NCBI GenBank assembly: GCA_026745465.1
Contig: JACYXH010000479.1
Location: 5,115,011 to 5,179,010, forward strand
DNA: 64,000 nucleotides
Reading direction: 5' to 3'
Source: Lota lota
Lineage: Eukaryota; Chordata; Actinopteri; Gadiformes; Lotidae
The notes under the pieces were generated by a model, which searched no databases, was not told the origin of the DNA, and saw only the letters and a list, made by a program, of their open reading frames with translations. Both the position numbers and the translations under genes were made by a program. Below, in pieces: positions 52,682 to 63,610 of the stretch (positions within the stretch are counted from its first letter, which is position 1; each line of letters begins with the position of its first letter).

Positions 52682-53624
52682 CTACTAAGAATGTGGTTAG
52701 TATGTGTGGTGAGTGGAGAGCACAGTGATGTCTTTTTCTTGGTTGTGCAGTACTATTCTTTCTATTTTTATATTTGCAATCAATACATTACACCGAACAG
52801 CATGATATCGAGAATTGCTAATGTTTCATTAAAGGATATCTGTTAGATTCAGGTTAGACAACAGTGAGCCGACTTCCTGTACACGTGACGTGAACGCAGG
52901 CAATCGGTGAAAAGGAAATTCCGTTGTGTGATTGGTTAAACGGTGACATTCTCTTACAAGCGGTCTTTGTCTTCTCATCTATCCACTGCCGAGCCTTCCC
53001 ATCTGTCGCATCTCTAGACGGGCAAACTAAGCGGTCATACACAAGCGTTCCCATGAATAGCAGACATTTGCGACGTAATCGAAGTCCGACGGAAGATCTT
53101 TTTCAGGAGATCATCATATAAGCGAGGTAAGAAACCTCATTATGACCTACGCTGAGACACTTTAAGTTGACTATCTGCTTCTAGAAGTCATGGCTAAACA
53201 TAGCAGCCGCAAAGGCAATAATCGTCGTTGACTTAGAATGTTTCCAACATGTGATACTGATTTTTTTTATTACATTTAATTTGCACAATGCGTACATGGT
53301 AACTGAAGTTCAACATAGCCTACTACACGATATAGATATCTTAGCTGTAAGCTAGCGGCTCCTTGCTGGGTGGTCGCGGCTAGCGTCTCAGTTAACTTAG
53401 TGTGTTGTATATTTGTTATTAACCGGTTGTTATTACCGGTTATACTTACATACACCGCTCCAGTCCTGCCTGCATACATATGATGCATACATTGATAGAT
53501 TTTGCTACATTCATGCATCACAGCATTGTTTTATAGAGGTCCTCTAAATATCGAACCCTTACTGTGTCACAACTGTAAGTATTTAACTGAGATGTCAGGT
53601 CGTGAATACAGCAGCAACAAAAAC
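52682..53624 (+). promoter_or_regulatory. Possible promoter and first exon of an unknown gene
   Basis: About 52870-53130 is less AT-rich than its surroundings. It holds CACGTGACGTGA (E-box plus CRE-like), a CCAAT-type box in inverse form (TGATTGGTT, about 52929), and a sequence ending ATATAAGCGAG followed by GTAAGAAACC, a good donor at about 53128. No coding start fits convincingly and no downstream exon is recognised in the window. The rest, to 53624, shows no feature. Confidence 0.3.
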
Positions 53625-53742
53625 AAATAGGAGTGCAAGCAGTCGCACAAGGAATTCACAGCCCACGCACCGCCTTCCCCAGCCACCGTCTTTCCCAGCA
53701 TTCCCTTTTCGAGCCACGTCTCGCAAAATGCACGGTCGAGGT

Positions 53743-53845
53743 CGGACTCGAACCGGCGACCCCGCGTCCGTGCCGGGTCTCAAAAATGGTATGGTCGAGG
53801 TCGGATAAGCTTGCGTGGCAGAAGCTATACCACTACACTACTTGG
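53743..53845 (-). repeat. tRNA-like (SINE head-like) sequence with split A and B boxes
   Basis: On the minus strand CCAAGTAGTGTAGTGGTATAGC contains a perfect A-box match (TAGTGTAGTGG). GGTTCGAGTCC (complement of 53743-53753) is a perfect B box. They are about 85-90 bases apart, against roughly 45 in a tRNA. CCGACCTCGACC occurs twice in between and at the end, suggesting an internal duplication. It is not a functional tRNA as it stands. Confidence 0.5.
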
Positions 53846-53973
53846 ACATGTGTTTTGCAAAAGTTCAAATCATCCTATGTTTTGAGGGGGAGCGGTCTTC
53901 CAATAGTGGCAGATGTATGACTTTTAAACCGGGTTACTGGAAGTAAGCGCATCTAAATAATCAAAGACATAGA

Positions 53974-53974
<1 letters not shown>

Positions 53975-54049
<75 letters not shown>

Positions 54050-54087
54050 ATCAAAGACATAGAGACACACACACACACACGCACACG

Positions 54088-54141
<54 letters not shown>
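53975..54141. repeat. Duplicated CA microsatellite block
   Basis: Two CA runs (about 53977-54047 and 54067-54140) are each preceded by CAAAGACATAGAGACACAC. They lie inside a larger local duplication: the segment from GTTCAAATCATCCTATG (about 53863) recurs from GTTCAAATCACACTATG (about 54205). Confidence 0.9.
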
Positions 54142-54143
<2 letters not shown>

Positions 54144-57100
54144 CACACTCAGACATACAGAGAGACAACGCAGACAGAGACAGACAGACACGTGTGTTGC
54201 CGGGTTCAAATCACACTATGCTTTGAGAGGGAGCAGTCTTCCATACGTGGCGGATACAGTGAGCTTGGTAGGTGCGGTAAAATGGCATTTGTAGGACTTA
54301 TAAACCGGTTTACCACAGATCATGAATCTGCAATCCGTTTTTCTTGGGAAGCTCTGGTTCTGTAGAAGAAGATTTTTGAAGGTTTCCTGAAATCTTCACT
54401 GTACAGCAACATCTATCATGATTGACTTTATGGTCCCAGAGGATGAAATGTTCAGCATGTGAAATAAGGCATATACACTAAGTTTCAGAAATCTTCATCC
54501 ATAGGGGTGGACGTGCCGATCGTTTAAATTTGACCGGTGGTTATAGCGCCACCTATGCGCAATTCGCCGGCAGACTTTTTCGAGACCTGAATATCAGGGA
54601 TATGTATAAATCCCCCACATTTGAAAACGTTTGATTAATGCACCACGGAAATGTACGCGTTACCAATCCGGAATAATAATACCCAACCGCGACAATAACA
54701 ATAGGTATCCACAGATACACTGTGAATACCTAACAAAGTAACACTTTGTGTGTTTGTATAGGTCTTAGTTTACCTATGCCTTTGATTGGTAATTCAAAAC
54801 ACTGCCTTTTGGTTTGTTTTTGCTAGCTGTTGACTAAGGTGACAGACATGGCTAAACTGTCACCTATCATTCTCCCTATCTAACCATTCGGCTTATTGAT
54901 ATGAAATACAGTGTATTGTTATGTGTTTAGATTGCCTTCTTCTTCTGTACAACTTTTTTGTCCTATATCTATAGATGAACCAGTAGCTTTACACTGACCT
55001 GTGCACTATGACCCTCTGCTCATCGGCTATAAAACATGAATTATGTGAAACTCAACAATGATCTTCTTTCTTTAAGCTCTACAGAGGAGTGGCCTTTTGT
55101 TTGCACATTTCCTTAGTGAAACCTATCCGTTTGGCATCAATCCTAGTCTGTGATTGGTTTCTCCATATAAATACGATTACCTCCAATTATAGACCATACG
55201 ATTACTGTATCAAATATTTCGATTATTGTTATGAACATGGAATAATATAGTATAGATTTATGGCTTGATTCACGTTTGGCTGTCATAGATTTGTGTGCTT
55301 GGCTGTCATAGATTTGTGTGCTTGGAAAGTAACAGAGTGGCCTTGGAGTTTGGCAGCCACCAATCTTCATTGCTTAAGGAACTGTAGCAAATCATAACTT
55401 TCAGTTTGAGTGAGTCACACTTCCCTAAGTAAGACTTTAGAGTTTGCCTTTATATGTCTGCTAGTGTTTTTAGCAATCTAACTTACAATAATGATAACAA
55501 CACAGTAACATGAAGACCCAACATGCTGCCTGGTACTTGTTATGTGTTTTATTAAGGTTTACAATTGCAATTGTCTCCTAAAGCATTTTACATTCTCAGA
55601 AGGCAAAGTCCTTCAGGTACAGGTGCTGAGAAGCAACTACTAAGCCACACAAATTTGATATTTAATGACGATTATTTTGGTGATGATTGCACTGATGCCC
55701 TATGAGAAATATGACCTAGCATTTAAAATCTGGGGTTTTGTTCCACTTATATTGCCTTATTGCGGCAATAAAGTCAGATAGTGCTTGTGTAGGATTTTGA
55801 AGCACCTTCAATGAATGATGTAGTAAAATAGGAATGTTGACTGTCTATCGGCGTCTGTTGTTGTTTTAACTAGTCTTGACTCTGCTACCCAAATCGGTAT
55901 CCACAGACGCAGTGTGGTTAGGTCTCAATATGGCTGCTACTGCTACAAAAAGGAATGTTATCTATTATATATACGGTATAATATAGATTTTATATAGAAG
56001 TTTCTGAAGTTAGGAAAGAAAAAGCTTGTTTATATAAAAGCTTCATTGTTATTGTACTGAGGCTATTGACTGGACAAATTTAATATTTTATTTTGTCATT
56101 CTTTTACAATTCCCTGGCTTAATAATAAAATGGTATAATTTGTCCCCCAGCAAACAACCCATAGTTGGTGGCTTTTCAGATGTGGCTTACTGCGCAGAAA
56201 CTCCCAGAAATGCAGTTTATTTTCGGTTCTTTTATTTCCCCGACACAAATAGCTTACAGCTACAGTTCCATTTCCTCTCAGATGTCACCACCAGCCTTCT
56301 CAAGCTAGCTTATGTCAAAACCAAACGTACACTTCCTATCTGTACTTTCTTGCCATGCCGCCCTTAGTTTAATGTATGTTGTTTGAATGAACAGCTTTAG
56401 TGAGTGTGTGAATTAATCCTGCCAAAACACAGAGCCGACGAATGGTCCTATACATTACCATGGCAAACTTAGAATACTGCGATTGGCCTAGTTTTACTTC
56501 TACCACAACCCACCACAGCCTTGGCAGGAAACAGAAGCCCTCTTCTCAGAGGGCTCTTACCGCTGACATGCTGGCTACAATGAGGGAGCCCTTACAATGC
56601 CATCCATGCTGTACGCAGCATTAAGGACCATTAATGAGTAAGCCAAGTATATGTTGTGTGTATAAATATACGTCATGAACCACCACCATATGTATGCAGT
56701 GCATTATAACCCGCCTCAAGTCAGAATCAGAAAGAGTTGTATTGCCAAGTAACTTAAGCCAAATGAAGGAAGTAGCTGCAGTGCATTGGTGCATAAAAAA
56801 AGTTTTTAGAATATGTTTGTGTATGTAGTATTATGGGAGACAGTTTTGATACGAAAGTAAACAGATCGTTTAACATTGCTGAGCACACAATAACATCTGC
56901 TTGACAACCTCACTTTTCCAATTTCCTGAAACTAAATTTAAGGAAGCCACACACATAGACAGACTCTTCTGTACACAGTCTACTGGCCTACAACAAAACC
57001 TAGAATCTCTATGCGTGTTAACTTGAAAGCAAGAAACAAACATCTGTCAGTCTTTCTCTGCCTGCATCTTTCTACTGGCCTTTACTTGCTCCTTACAGAC

Positions 57101-58417
57101 AGGATTAGGACGATCTATTATGGGCGCTGTTTTTCAGGATTAGAAACTCTAAATTATTTGTCTTTGACTCTAGATAACAGATTCTCAATTGCTGTCGTCA
57201 CATACAAGCCATCTGTGAAAATGCATGCTTTTATGCGACTCATTGTAGATGCTTTCAGTATTTGGTTTTGCCCTCTTTATTGTACTATGCATATTGTTAC
57301 AATGAGTGGGTCTATTCATATTTCAGGATACTTGTGTGTACTAGTCCTATACTGGTGAAATACCAGAGATTGTACATCCCATGGTGGAATTGAAGTGTGA
57401 ATAAGTGCTTCTTTATGTGTCAACTCAAAAGGCGTATGACGACAAATCTTTTTATCCAAAACAGCTTGAGGGATTTCCGATACTTGGATCAGGGTTGGGA
57501 TTCTTGCTCAAGGAGGCCTACAGGTTATTCTGCTTATTAGGTATTCACAGTGTAGCTGTGGATACCTATTGTTATTCTAGGGTTTGTGTATTATTATATT
57601 GGATTGGTAACGCCTATATCTCCGCGGTGGACTGGTTAAAACTCTAATTTCGGGTTTATATACATATCCCCGGTAAACAAGTCTCAAAAAGTTTTGGTGT
57701 CGAAATTCCCATAGGAGGCGCTATAACCTCCGGTCAGAGTTAAACGACCGGCACGGCCGCCCCGATGGATTAGAAATTCAGAAACTTGGTGTACATGCTT
57801 ATTTTGCATGCTGAATAGTTTTGCCATTTGGACCCATAATGTCCATTAAGATAGATTTTGCTGTACAGTGAAAATTTTGTGAAAGCTTCAAAAATCTTCT
57901 TCAGAACTATAGCCTTAAATGAAAAACTGATTCAATATTCATGATCTATGGACTTGCCTCATTAAAATCCCAAGGAATGGTTTTGATTGTGTAAAACATG
58001 GCAGATTTATGGCAAATTCAATAAATGCTAATAAGCTAACATTATTCCATCAAGTGTGTGTGTGTGTGTCTGTGCGCGCGTGGGTTATGGGAGTAAAAAA
58101 ACGAACAGTGCTGAAGAACAAAGACGAAGGCATAGGAGTAATGACCACCCGTGATTCGCTTGAAAATGGTGACCGCTGGGATAGGCGCTGTGTGGGCTGT
58201 GAATACCTTGTGTGACTGCTTGCAGTCCTAGTTCTATTTCATGTAGGCTACGCCGTCTAGGCTTCGCCTTATGGGCTTGTCCCGTGCGCGCACTCACGTG
58301 CACTGAAAACTTTCAGCAATGCACCAATCAACGTGGGCACCGGCAAAAATGTCTGTGTATATAACACTGTGTATATAACGCGGCGCACAGCTGTGTTCGT
58401 CCTCCCTTTTCTTTCAG

Positions 58418-58746
58418 TGTAGCAATGTCCACGCTACACGCCACCTAGGTGGCTCCCATACTCCACCTAGGTGACTTTCCTAGGGCTCCTCCAGACCAAT
58501 GGACACAGGGTGGTGATGTTGAAAACTGGTTTATTGTTAAGGTTGCATTGAATGAAGCATGCAGATGGTGCTGTCATGCCGGAGAGCTCTCCTCGAGTGT
58601 GTGTGGTGGTGGCTGGTTTAACCTGTGCACACTGATTGCTCAATGTGCAACAGGTGTGCAGCCCCACCCAGCCCCAGAGTCCAATCAGTCTGACTCAGGC
58701 CAGGTGAGGCCGCTTAAACCAGCCACCATCCACACACACTCCCACA
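58418..58746 (-). mobile_element. Solo LTR, family A, nested in the DIRS leader
   Basis: This 329-bp element reads TGTAGCAATG...CTCCCACA on the plus strand and is flanked by perfect TTCAG duplications (58413-58417 and 58747-58751). It is the inverted relative of 882-1206 and 6435-6567. AATAAA on the minus strand (complement of 58530-58535) sets the orientation. It separates the DIRS TATA boxes from the gag start at 58788. Confidence 0.8.
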
Positions 58747-58787
58747 TTCAGCATTTGCCTGAACTGATCAACAAAAAAACTACGAGA

Positions 58788-60130
58788 ATGAAGACTTCTA
58801 GCAGCAGCGGCGTGGTGGAGCCAGCGGAGGTACGGCCCTTTTCAGGGCCTCTATGCTCCTCTTGCCCGGCGATCCTCTCTCTGGACAACGGGCACGTTAC
58901 GTGCTTCCATTGCCTCTGTGCGGAGCCCACCATGGCAGCCTTTTCATGCTCCGGTTCCTGTGCCGCCTTGCCTCGAGAGGTGCTGCACTCGAGGCGCCTG
59001 TTCTTTTCCCCGTCGGTGGAGCTTGCGGACGCCATCGATATCTTCGACGCCGTGGCGGCACCGTAGGAAGACGAGGACTACGACCTCGACGTGGACTCCG
59101 CGTCGGGGACTCTTCTTCATGGCCTTCGGGGGTTTTGCCCCCGGAGAAGTCGCACCGTTTCACCGACCTGTTCGGCGAGATCATGGGCGAGGCAGCGGCC
59201 ATCAAGGGCATCGCCATGCCACCTCCACCGCCCTCCCCGGAACTGGACGATATGCAGGGGGACTATTTTAGACCTCCTTTGTCGACCAGAAGGCCAACCC
59301 TATGCCCTCTGTTCCCACCCGTCCAGCGGTATCTTACCGCGGCAGCTGGGGACCCGTCCTCCCAGAAGGCCCCGGTGAAAGCGTTCACCGATTTCACCAG
59401 GGCGAAGGGGTGGTCCGCCACACAGGCGAGGGGGATACCTCGCCTGGAGCCTCCTTTGGCAGCGCTCCTCTGTCCGGACGCCGGATGGCGTCCGAACGAG
59501 AAGCCGCTGCCCCCCGACCGCCTTCTTAAGCAGCTCGCTGCCTTGTGGGACAGATCTTTTGTCTATGCCTCACAGGCTGCGGCGGCTGTGAACAACATTG
59601 CCCTACTCTCCTCTTCCCTGTCGGCCATGACAGTTGGTAAGGATTCGTTCGGGCAGAATAACGTGGAGAAGGTCGCTAGATTCTCTGGCACTATCCTCCA
59701 GCTTGCCAGCCGGTGGCGGTTGCTGCTGGACGTCAGATGGTGTGGGCGACCATGGGTCATCGAGCCATGTGGCTGTCCTTCACCTCTGTTCCTGACAGAG
59801 AAAGGGCGGGCCTGATCCAGGGTCCATTAGCCGCGGACAGGCTTTTTGGATCTCGGTTCGCAGAGGTTCTCGCCCACCTTCAGTCCGTCCGTGAGAATCG
59901 TTCCCGGTTCGGACCGATTCTCACGGGCTCCCCCTACCAGGCCAGCGGGAGCAGTCGGACCAGCAGGAAGCGGGGTCGACCACGTGGTCGACGGGCCAGG
60001 ACGCCGCCTCCAGCGCCGACGCCTCCGCAGCAGCGTCAGGCAGCGAAGGGGCAGAAACTGCGGAAGCTGGCGCCCACGAGGGACCGACCAGCGTATATTT
60101 TTCCCTCCCTAATAAAGATTCAAAAGTCTG
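58788..60130 (+). pseudogene. DIRS gag-like region
   Basis: From ATG 58788 the frame encodes KTSSSSGVVEPAEVRPF, then a cysteine cluster (CSSC, CFHC, CSGSC) typical of DIRS gag N termini. It ends at a TAG at 59064-59066, where the following codons would read on as an acidic DEDYDLDVD stretch. Later pieces lie in other frames (RSWGPV-like near 59340, WDRSFVYASQAAAAVNNIAL at about 59547-59606). The segment ends with basic RKRGRPRGRRARTPPP. At least two shifts break it. Confidence 0.65.
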
Positions 60131-60627
60131 TTTGACCGAACGGCAGTACATCTTTAAAGAGCTATGCCCTTTATGCCGACCGCGCCCTGCGCCTATCGTG
60201 CATTCCTCTTCCCCTCAGCCTCTTCCTCCCTCTCAGCTTAGTGGCTGTGGGGCGGCTACTAGACGGTGTAGTATAGCCAGGGGTTCGTTCGCTTCTTTGC
60301 GGAGTCCCCGTGCGCTTCATGAGCGGGTTGAAGACTCATCGCACGAGGCCGTCTATGCGGCTTCGTGTTACAGTCTTCCAGACCCCGACTTTGCCCCCTC
60401 AACCTCCTCTCTACAGTCTGATGACTGTGGGGAGACGTCAGAGCTGTTCGCCGTGAGCACGGCGAGCGAGCTGCCCGTCGTGAGCACGGCGAGCGAGCGA
60501 GCTGTGAGTTTGCCTTCTGCAGCGGGTTTCCTGCTCGCAGGGGCTCCCCTCCCTTGGTTCACACGCAGTGTGGAAGCGGTAGGGGCCGAGGAATACAGCT
60601 CATTCCTGGACAGCTTTCCTCAGCTGG

Positions 60628-61865
60628 ATGCTCACCCTCTCTCCGAGCGCCAGCATGTTGGTGAGAGCGATGCATTTTACCAACGTGGTTGGACAACACT
60701 TTGAGGTGGGGCCACCCCATACTGTTCAAGCACCGTCCCCCACCCTTTATGGGGGTGGGGGAGACAAGGCTGCAGGATACAGCGGCGAGCACGGCTCTGG
60801 CAGCGGAGGTGGTCCGTCTCTTGGGGAAGGGGGCTGTCTCCGTCGTTCCCCCCCTCGAGTCACACCTAGGGTTTTACTACCGCTACATCCTGGTTCCCAA
60901 GAAGTCAGGGGAGATAAGACCATTCTGGATCTTCGCGTCTTCAACAAATTTGTTGCCGCAAGGAAATTCAGGATGCTCACCACCAGAGCGTTGCTCCGGT
61001 GTGTGAGAGAGGGCAACTGGTTCACATCCCTGGATCTCAAGGATGCTTACTTCCACGTCCCCATTCTCAAGGCTCACAGGAAATCTCTCCGCTTTGCCTT
61101 TATGGGCGTGGCATACGAGTACCAGTGCCTGCGCACTTTTCTAAGTGTGTAGAGGCAGCGCTGGGGCCGCTCAGGCGTCAGGGAAAGAGAGTTCTCTTTT
61201 ACCTCGATGACCTACTGATTCTGAGCGACTCAGAGGAAGCTGCGAGAAGAGACACCATGACGGTGATAAATCATCTCTCCTCGTTGGGTTTCGCCATCAA
61301 CTGGGTAGAGAGCTCCCCGCTCCCCAGCCGCCGGCTAGTCTACTTGGGGCTTTGCCTAGACTCCGTCACGTTCACAGCGACGCTCTCGCCTCCCTGGCGA
61401 GATGCCGTCCTGTTGGCGCTCTACCGTTTTCACATTCGCAGGAGCGTGACCGCACTGTCCGTCATGCACCTGTTGGGACTGATGGCAGCTGCTCACCCTG
61501 TGGTGCCCCTGGGTCTGCTCTTTGTGCGCAGACTACAGCAGTGGTTTGCTCGCCAGAGACTGGATCCCAAGCGGCACAAGCGCAGGATGCTGTCCGTACC
61601 TTGCTTAGTGTCGCCAGACCTGGAATATTGGGGGAGTCCCCCGGCTCTTCTCAGAGGGTTTCCCCTAGGCAGAGTCACGTCTCACATGGTGGTCTTCACG
61701 GACGCCTTGTTGACGGCTTGGGGAGGAACGTGCCTTTCCCACTTGGTCGGAGGCGAGTGGCCGACGTTCCCCACTCCACACATAAATGTGCTGGAGCTCA
61801 CCACGGTGAGGAAAGCGCTTGTACATTTCTCTTACCTGGTGTACTGCCGCCACGTTCTGATCTGA
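60628..61865 (+). pseudogene. DIRS reverse transcriptase region
   Basis: Frame 60628-61152 gives GDKTILDLRVFNKFVAARKF and FTSLDLKDAYFHVPILKAHR, then the frame slips near 61140. The usual PFGLSLAPR-type segment is missing there, apparently by a short deletion. The next frame gives KCVEAALGPLRRQGKRVLFY, the catalytic LDDLLIL (about 61202-61222) and LGLCLDSVTFTATLSPPW. An RNase H start (VFTDALLTAWGG) follows at about 61690. It is inactive. Confidence 0.85.
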
Positions 61866-62483
61866 ACAGACAGCGTGTCAGCGGCGGCTTAGATAAACAA
61901 ACAAGGGGGAGTGCGCTCCGCTGCTTTCCACCGAGCAGCAGTCGAGCTCTGGCTGTGGGCTCATCAGAACCTGCTCAGCCTGAGAGTCCTGCATATCGCG
62001 GGCGCCCTGAACTTTGGGGCGGACCTCATGTCTCGCGGCGGTCCCCGCCGAGACAAGTGGCGGTTACATCCCGACATTGTCCGACTGATCTGGCAGAGGT
62101 TCGGGATGGCTCAGGTGGACCTTTTTGCGTCCAGAGAGAACACCCACTGCAGTCTGTGGTTCTCTCTCAACCCCTAAGATCATCCCCCGTTGGGGGTAGA
62201 CGCGATGGCGCAAGCACCGTGGCCGCGGGCTCTCTTATATGCATTCCCGCCGCTTCAACTGATCCATCCTCTCCTGAAGCAGGTCAGGCAGGAGGGATTG
62301 TCCCTCATTCTAGTGGCCCCGGAGAACCGCTCAGCTCTGTGGTTCCCAGAGCTAGCGGCGCTCTCTTGCATGGAGCCCTGGCCGGTACCGATCAGACCGG
62401 ACGCGCTTTCACAGGCGCACGGGACGGTGCACCACCCGCCCGATGTGGCGGGTCGGTTGTTGGTTTGGCTTCTGAGAGGTTGA
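61680..62483 (+). pseudogene. DIRS RNase H and connection region
   Basis: The segment runs from VVFTDALLTAWGGTCLSHLV to LELTTVRKAL, then a TGA at 61863-61865 and a TAG just after (61890s) interrupt TDSVSAA-INKQG. The same frame resumes with LRVLHIAGALNFGADLMSRG and WQRFGMAQVDLFASRENTHC. A further stop at 62175-62177 precedes DHPPLGVDAMAQAPWPRALL. Order and motifs match DIRS pol. Confidence 0.8.
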
Positions 62484-62674
62484 TTCTACAAGGCAGAGGT
62501 CTGCCAGGAGCAGTTATCAACACTATTCAGAGCTCTTGCGCGCCTTCCACTTCCTCCCTTTATGCGGTGAAGTAGGGCGCTTTCTCTACGTGGTGTGACC
62601 TCAACCACATTGTCCCATCTCTCTGTGAGGTGGGAAGCGTGCTTGGGTTCCTTCAGTGTTTGCTGGAGTAAAGT

Positions 62675-63610
62675 TTGGCTTTCTCCACTATCAAAGTCTA
62701 TGCGGCAGCCGTTTCAGCTGGCCACGCAGGATATGACGGAAAACCGGTTTTCAGTCACCCACTGGTCAAGACATTCTTGCGTGGGGTTAGACGTGTTAAA
62801 CCTGTTTCTCATGTGCTTACACCACGTTGGGATCTTCCCACCGTGTTGCGTTATTTATCCAAGGACCCTTTCGAGCCTCTGTCTCAAGTCCCTTTGGATG
62901 TCCTTTCCTTTAAAACGGCGCTCTTATTGGCTTTGGTTTCTGCCAAACGTGCCGGCGAGTTGACCGCGCTGTTAGCCCGAGCTGCTTGTTATTGAACGAG
63001 GACAGCTCCTTCGCGCTGCTTAGACCCAATCCTGCGTTCCTTTCCAAGAACACTAACAGTTATTTTCGATCTAGGGATATTGTGCTTAAGGCTTTTCACT
63101 CCCCGCCTAATACTAGTGAGGCGGAAGCGGAGTTGTATCTCCTGTGCCCGGTGCGGGCATTGGCTATGTACGTGAAACGCTCGGCTGCGTTCCGTTCCAC
63201 ACAACAGTGGAATGTGTAATGTGTGTGTGTTGTTTGTGTCGAGATGAAATGTGTGGTGTTTTTCTTTTCTTTCTTCCAGCGTCGCTATAACACACAAACT
63301 TGTGTTATAGCAACGCTGCCAAGGGCCGCGCTCTTTCAAAACAGCATCTGTCTCGCTGGATATGTGAGGGTGTCTGCTAAGCCTACACTCGGCAGGGCTT
63401 AGCTTCACCGTTGGGTGTTAGAGCTCACTCTGCACCGTGGCCGCTTCATCTGCCCTATTCAAGGGGGTTTTGGTGGAGGACATTTGCGCGGCTGCGTCAT
63501 GGTCTTCCCACGGTCCTTTTATCCGTTTTTACATGTTGGACATTTCCAGGGGCTCACTCGGCCACTCTGTGTTGCAGTCGGGAGCCCTTTCTACGGATTA
63601 GATATTGAGT
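62675..63610 (+). pseudogene. DIRS tyrosine recombinase
   Basis: The N-terminal part reads STIKVYAAAVSAGHAGYDGK, and KTALLLALVSAKRAGELTAL carries the first catalytic-box Arg (KRAGEL). The middle part (62986-63219) ends VKRSAAFRSTQQ. It resumes after about 90 bases with NAAKGRALSKQHLSRW, then a stop, then GLASPLGVRAHS. In a shifted frame LVEDICAAASW and a segment with the catalytic Tyr (IRFYMLD) follow at about 63470-63535. It has several stops and shifts and is inactive. Confidence 0.8.

Larger units (their letters stand above)
53625..58240. mobile_element. Large element with long imperfect inverted arms
   Basis: The left arm covers about 53625-54745 and the right arm about 57535-58240, in opposite orientation. 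Examples are TGCAAGCAGTCGCACAAGG at 53633 against the complement at about 58207-58225, GGTATCCACAGATACACTGTG at 54704-54724 against 57546-57566, and GAAGATTTTTGAAGG at 54367 against about 57888-57902. Both arms carry a CA/GT run. The 2.8-kb centre has no recognised gene. A fragment like the arm end (GGTATCCACAGACGCAGTGTGG) also lies at about 55897. It could be a large non-autonomous transposon or two inverted copies of one repeat. No target duplication was confirmed. Confidence 0.55.

Noticed and set aside
53743-53845. Functional tRNA gene
   Set aside because: Box spacing is about twice that of a tRNA, and no cloverleaf with paired acceptor arms was found.
58853-59815. 320-residue frame as an independent gene
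   Set aside because: It is an alternative frame over the DIRS gag region. The cysteine cluster and later gag blocks are in the other frames.
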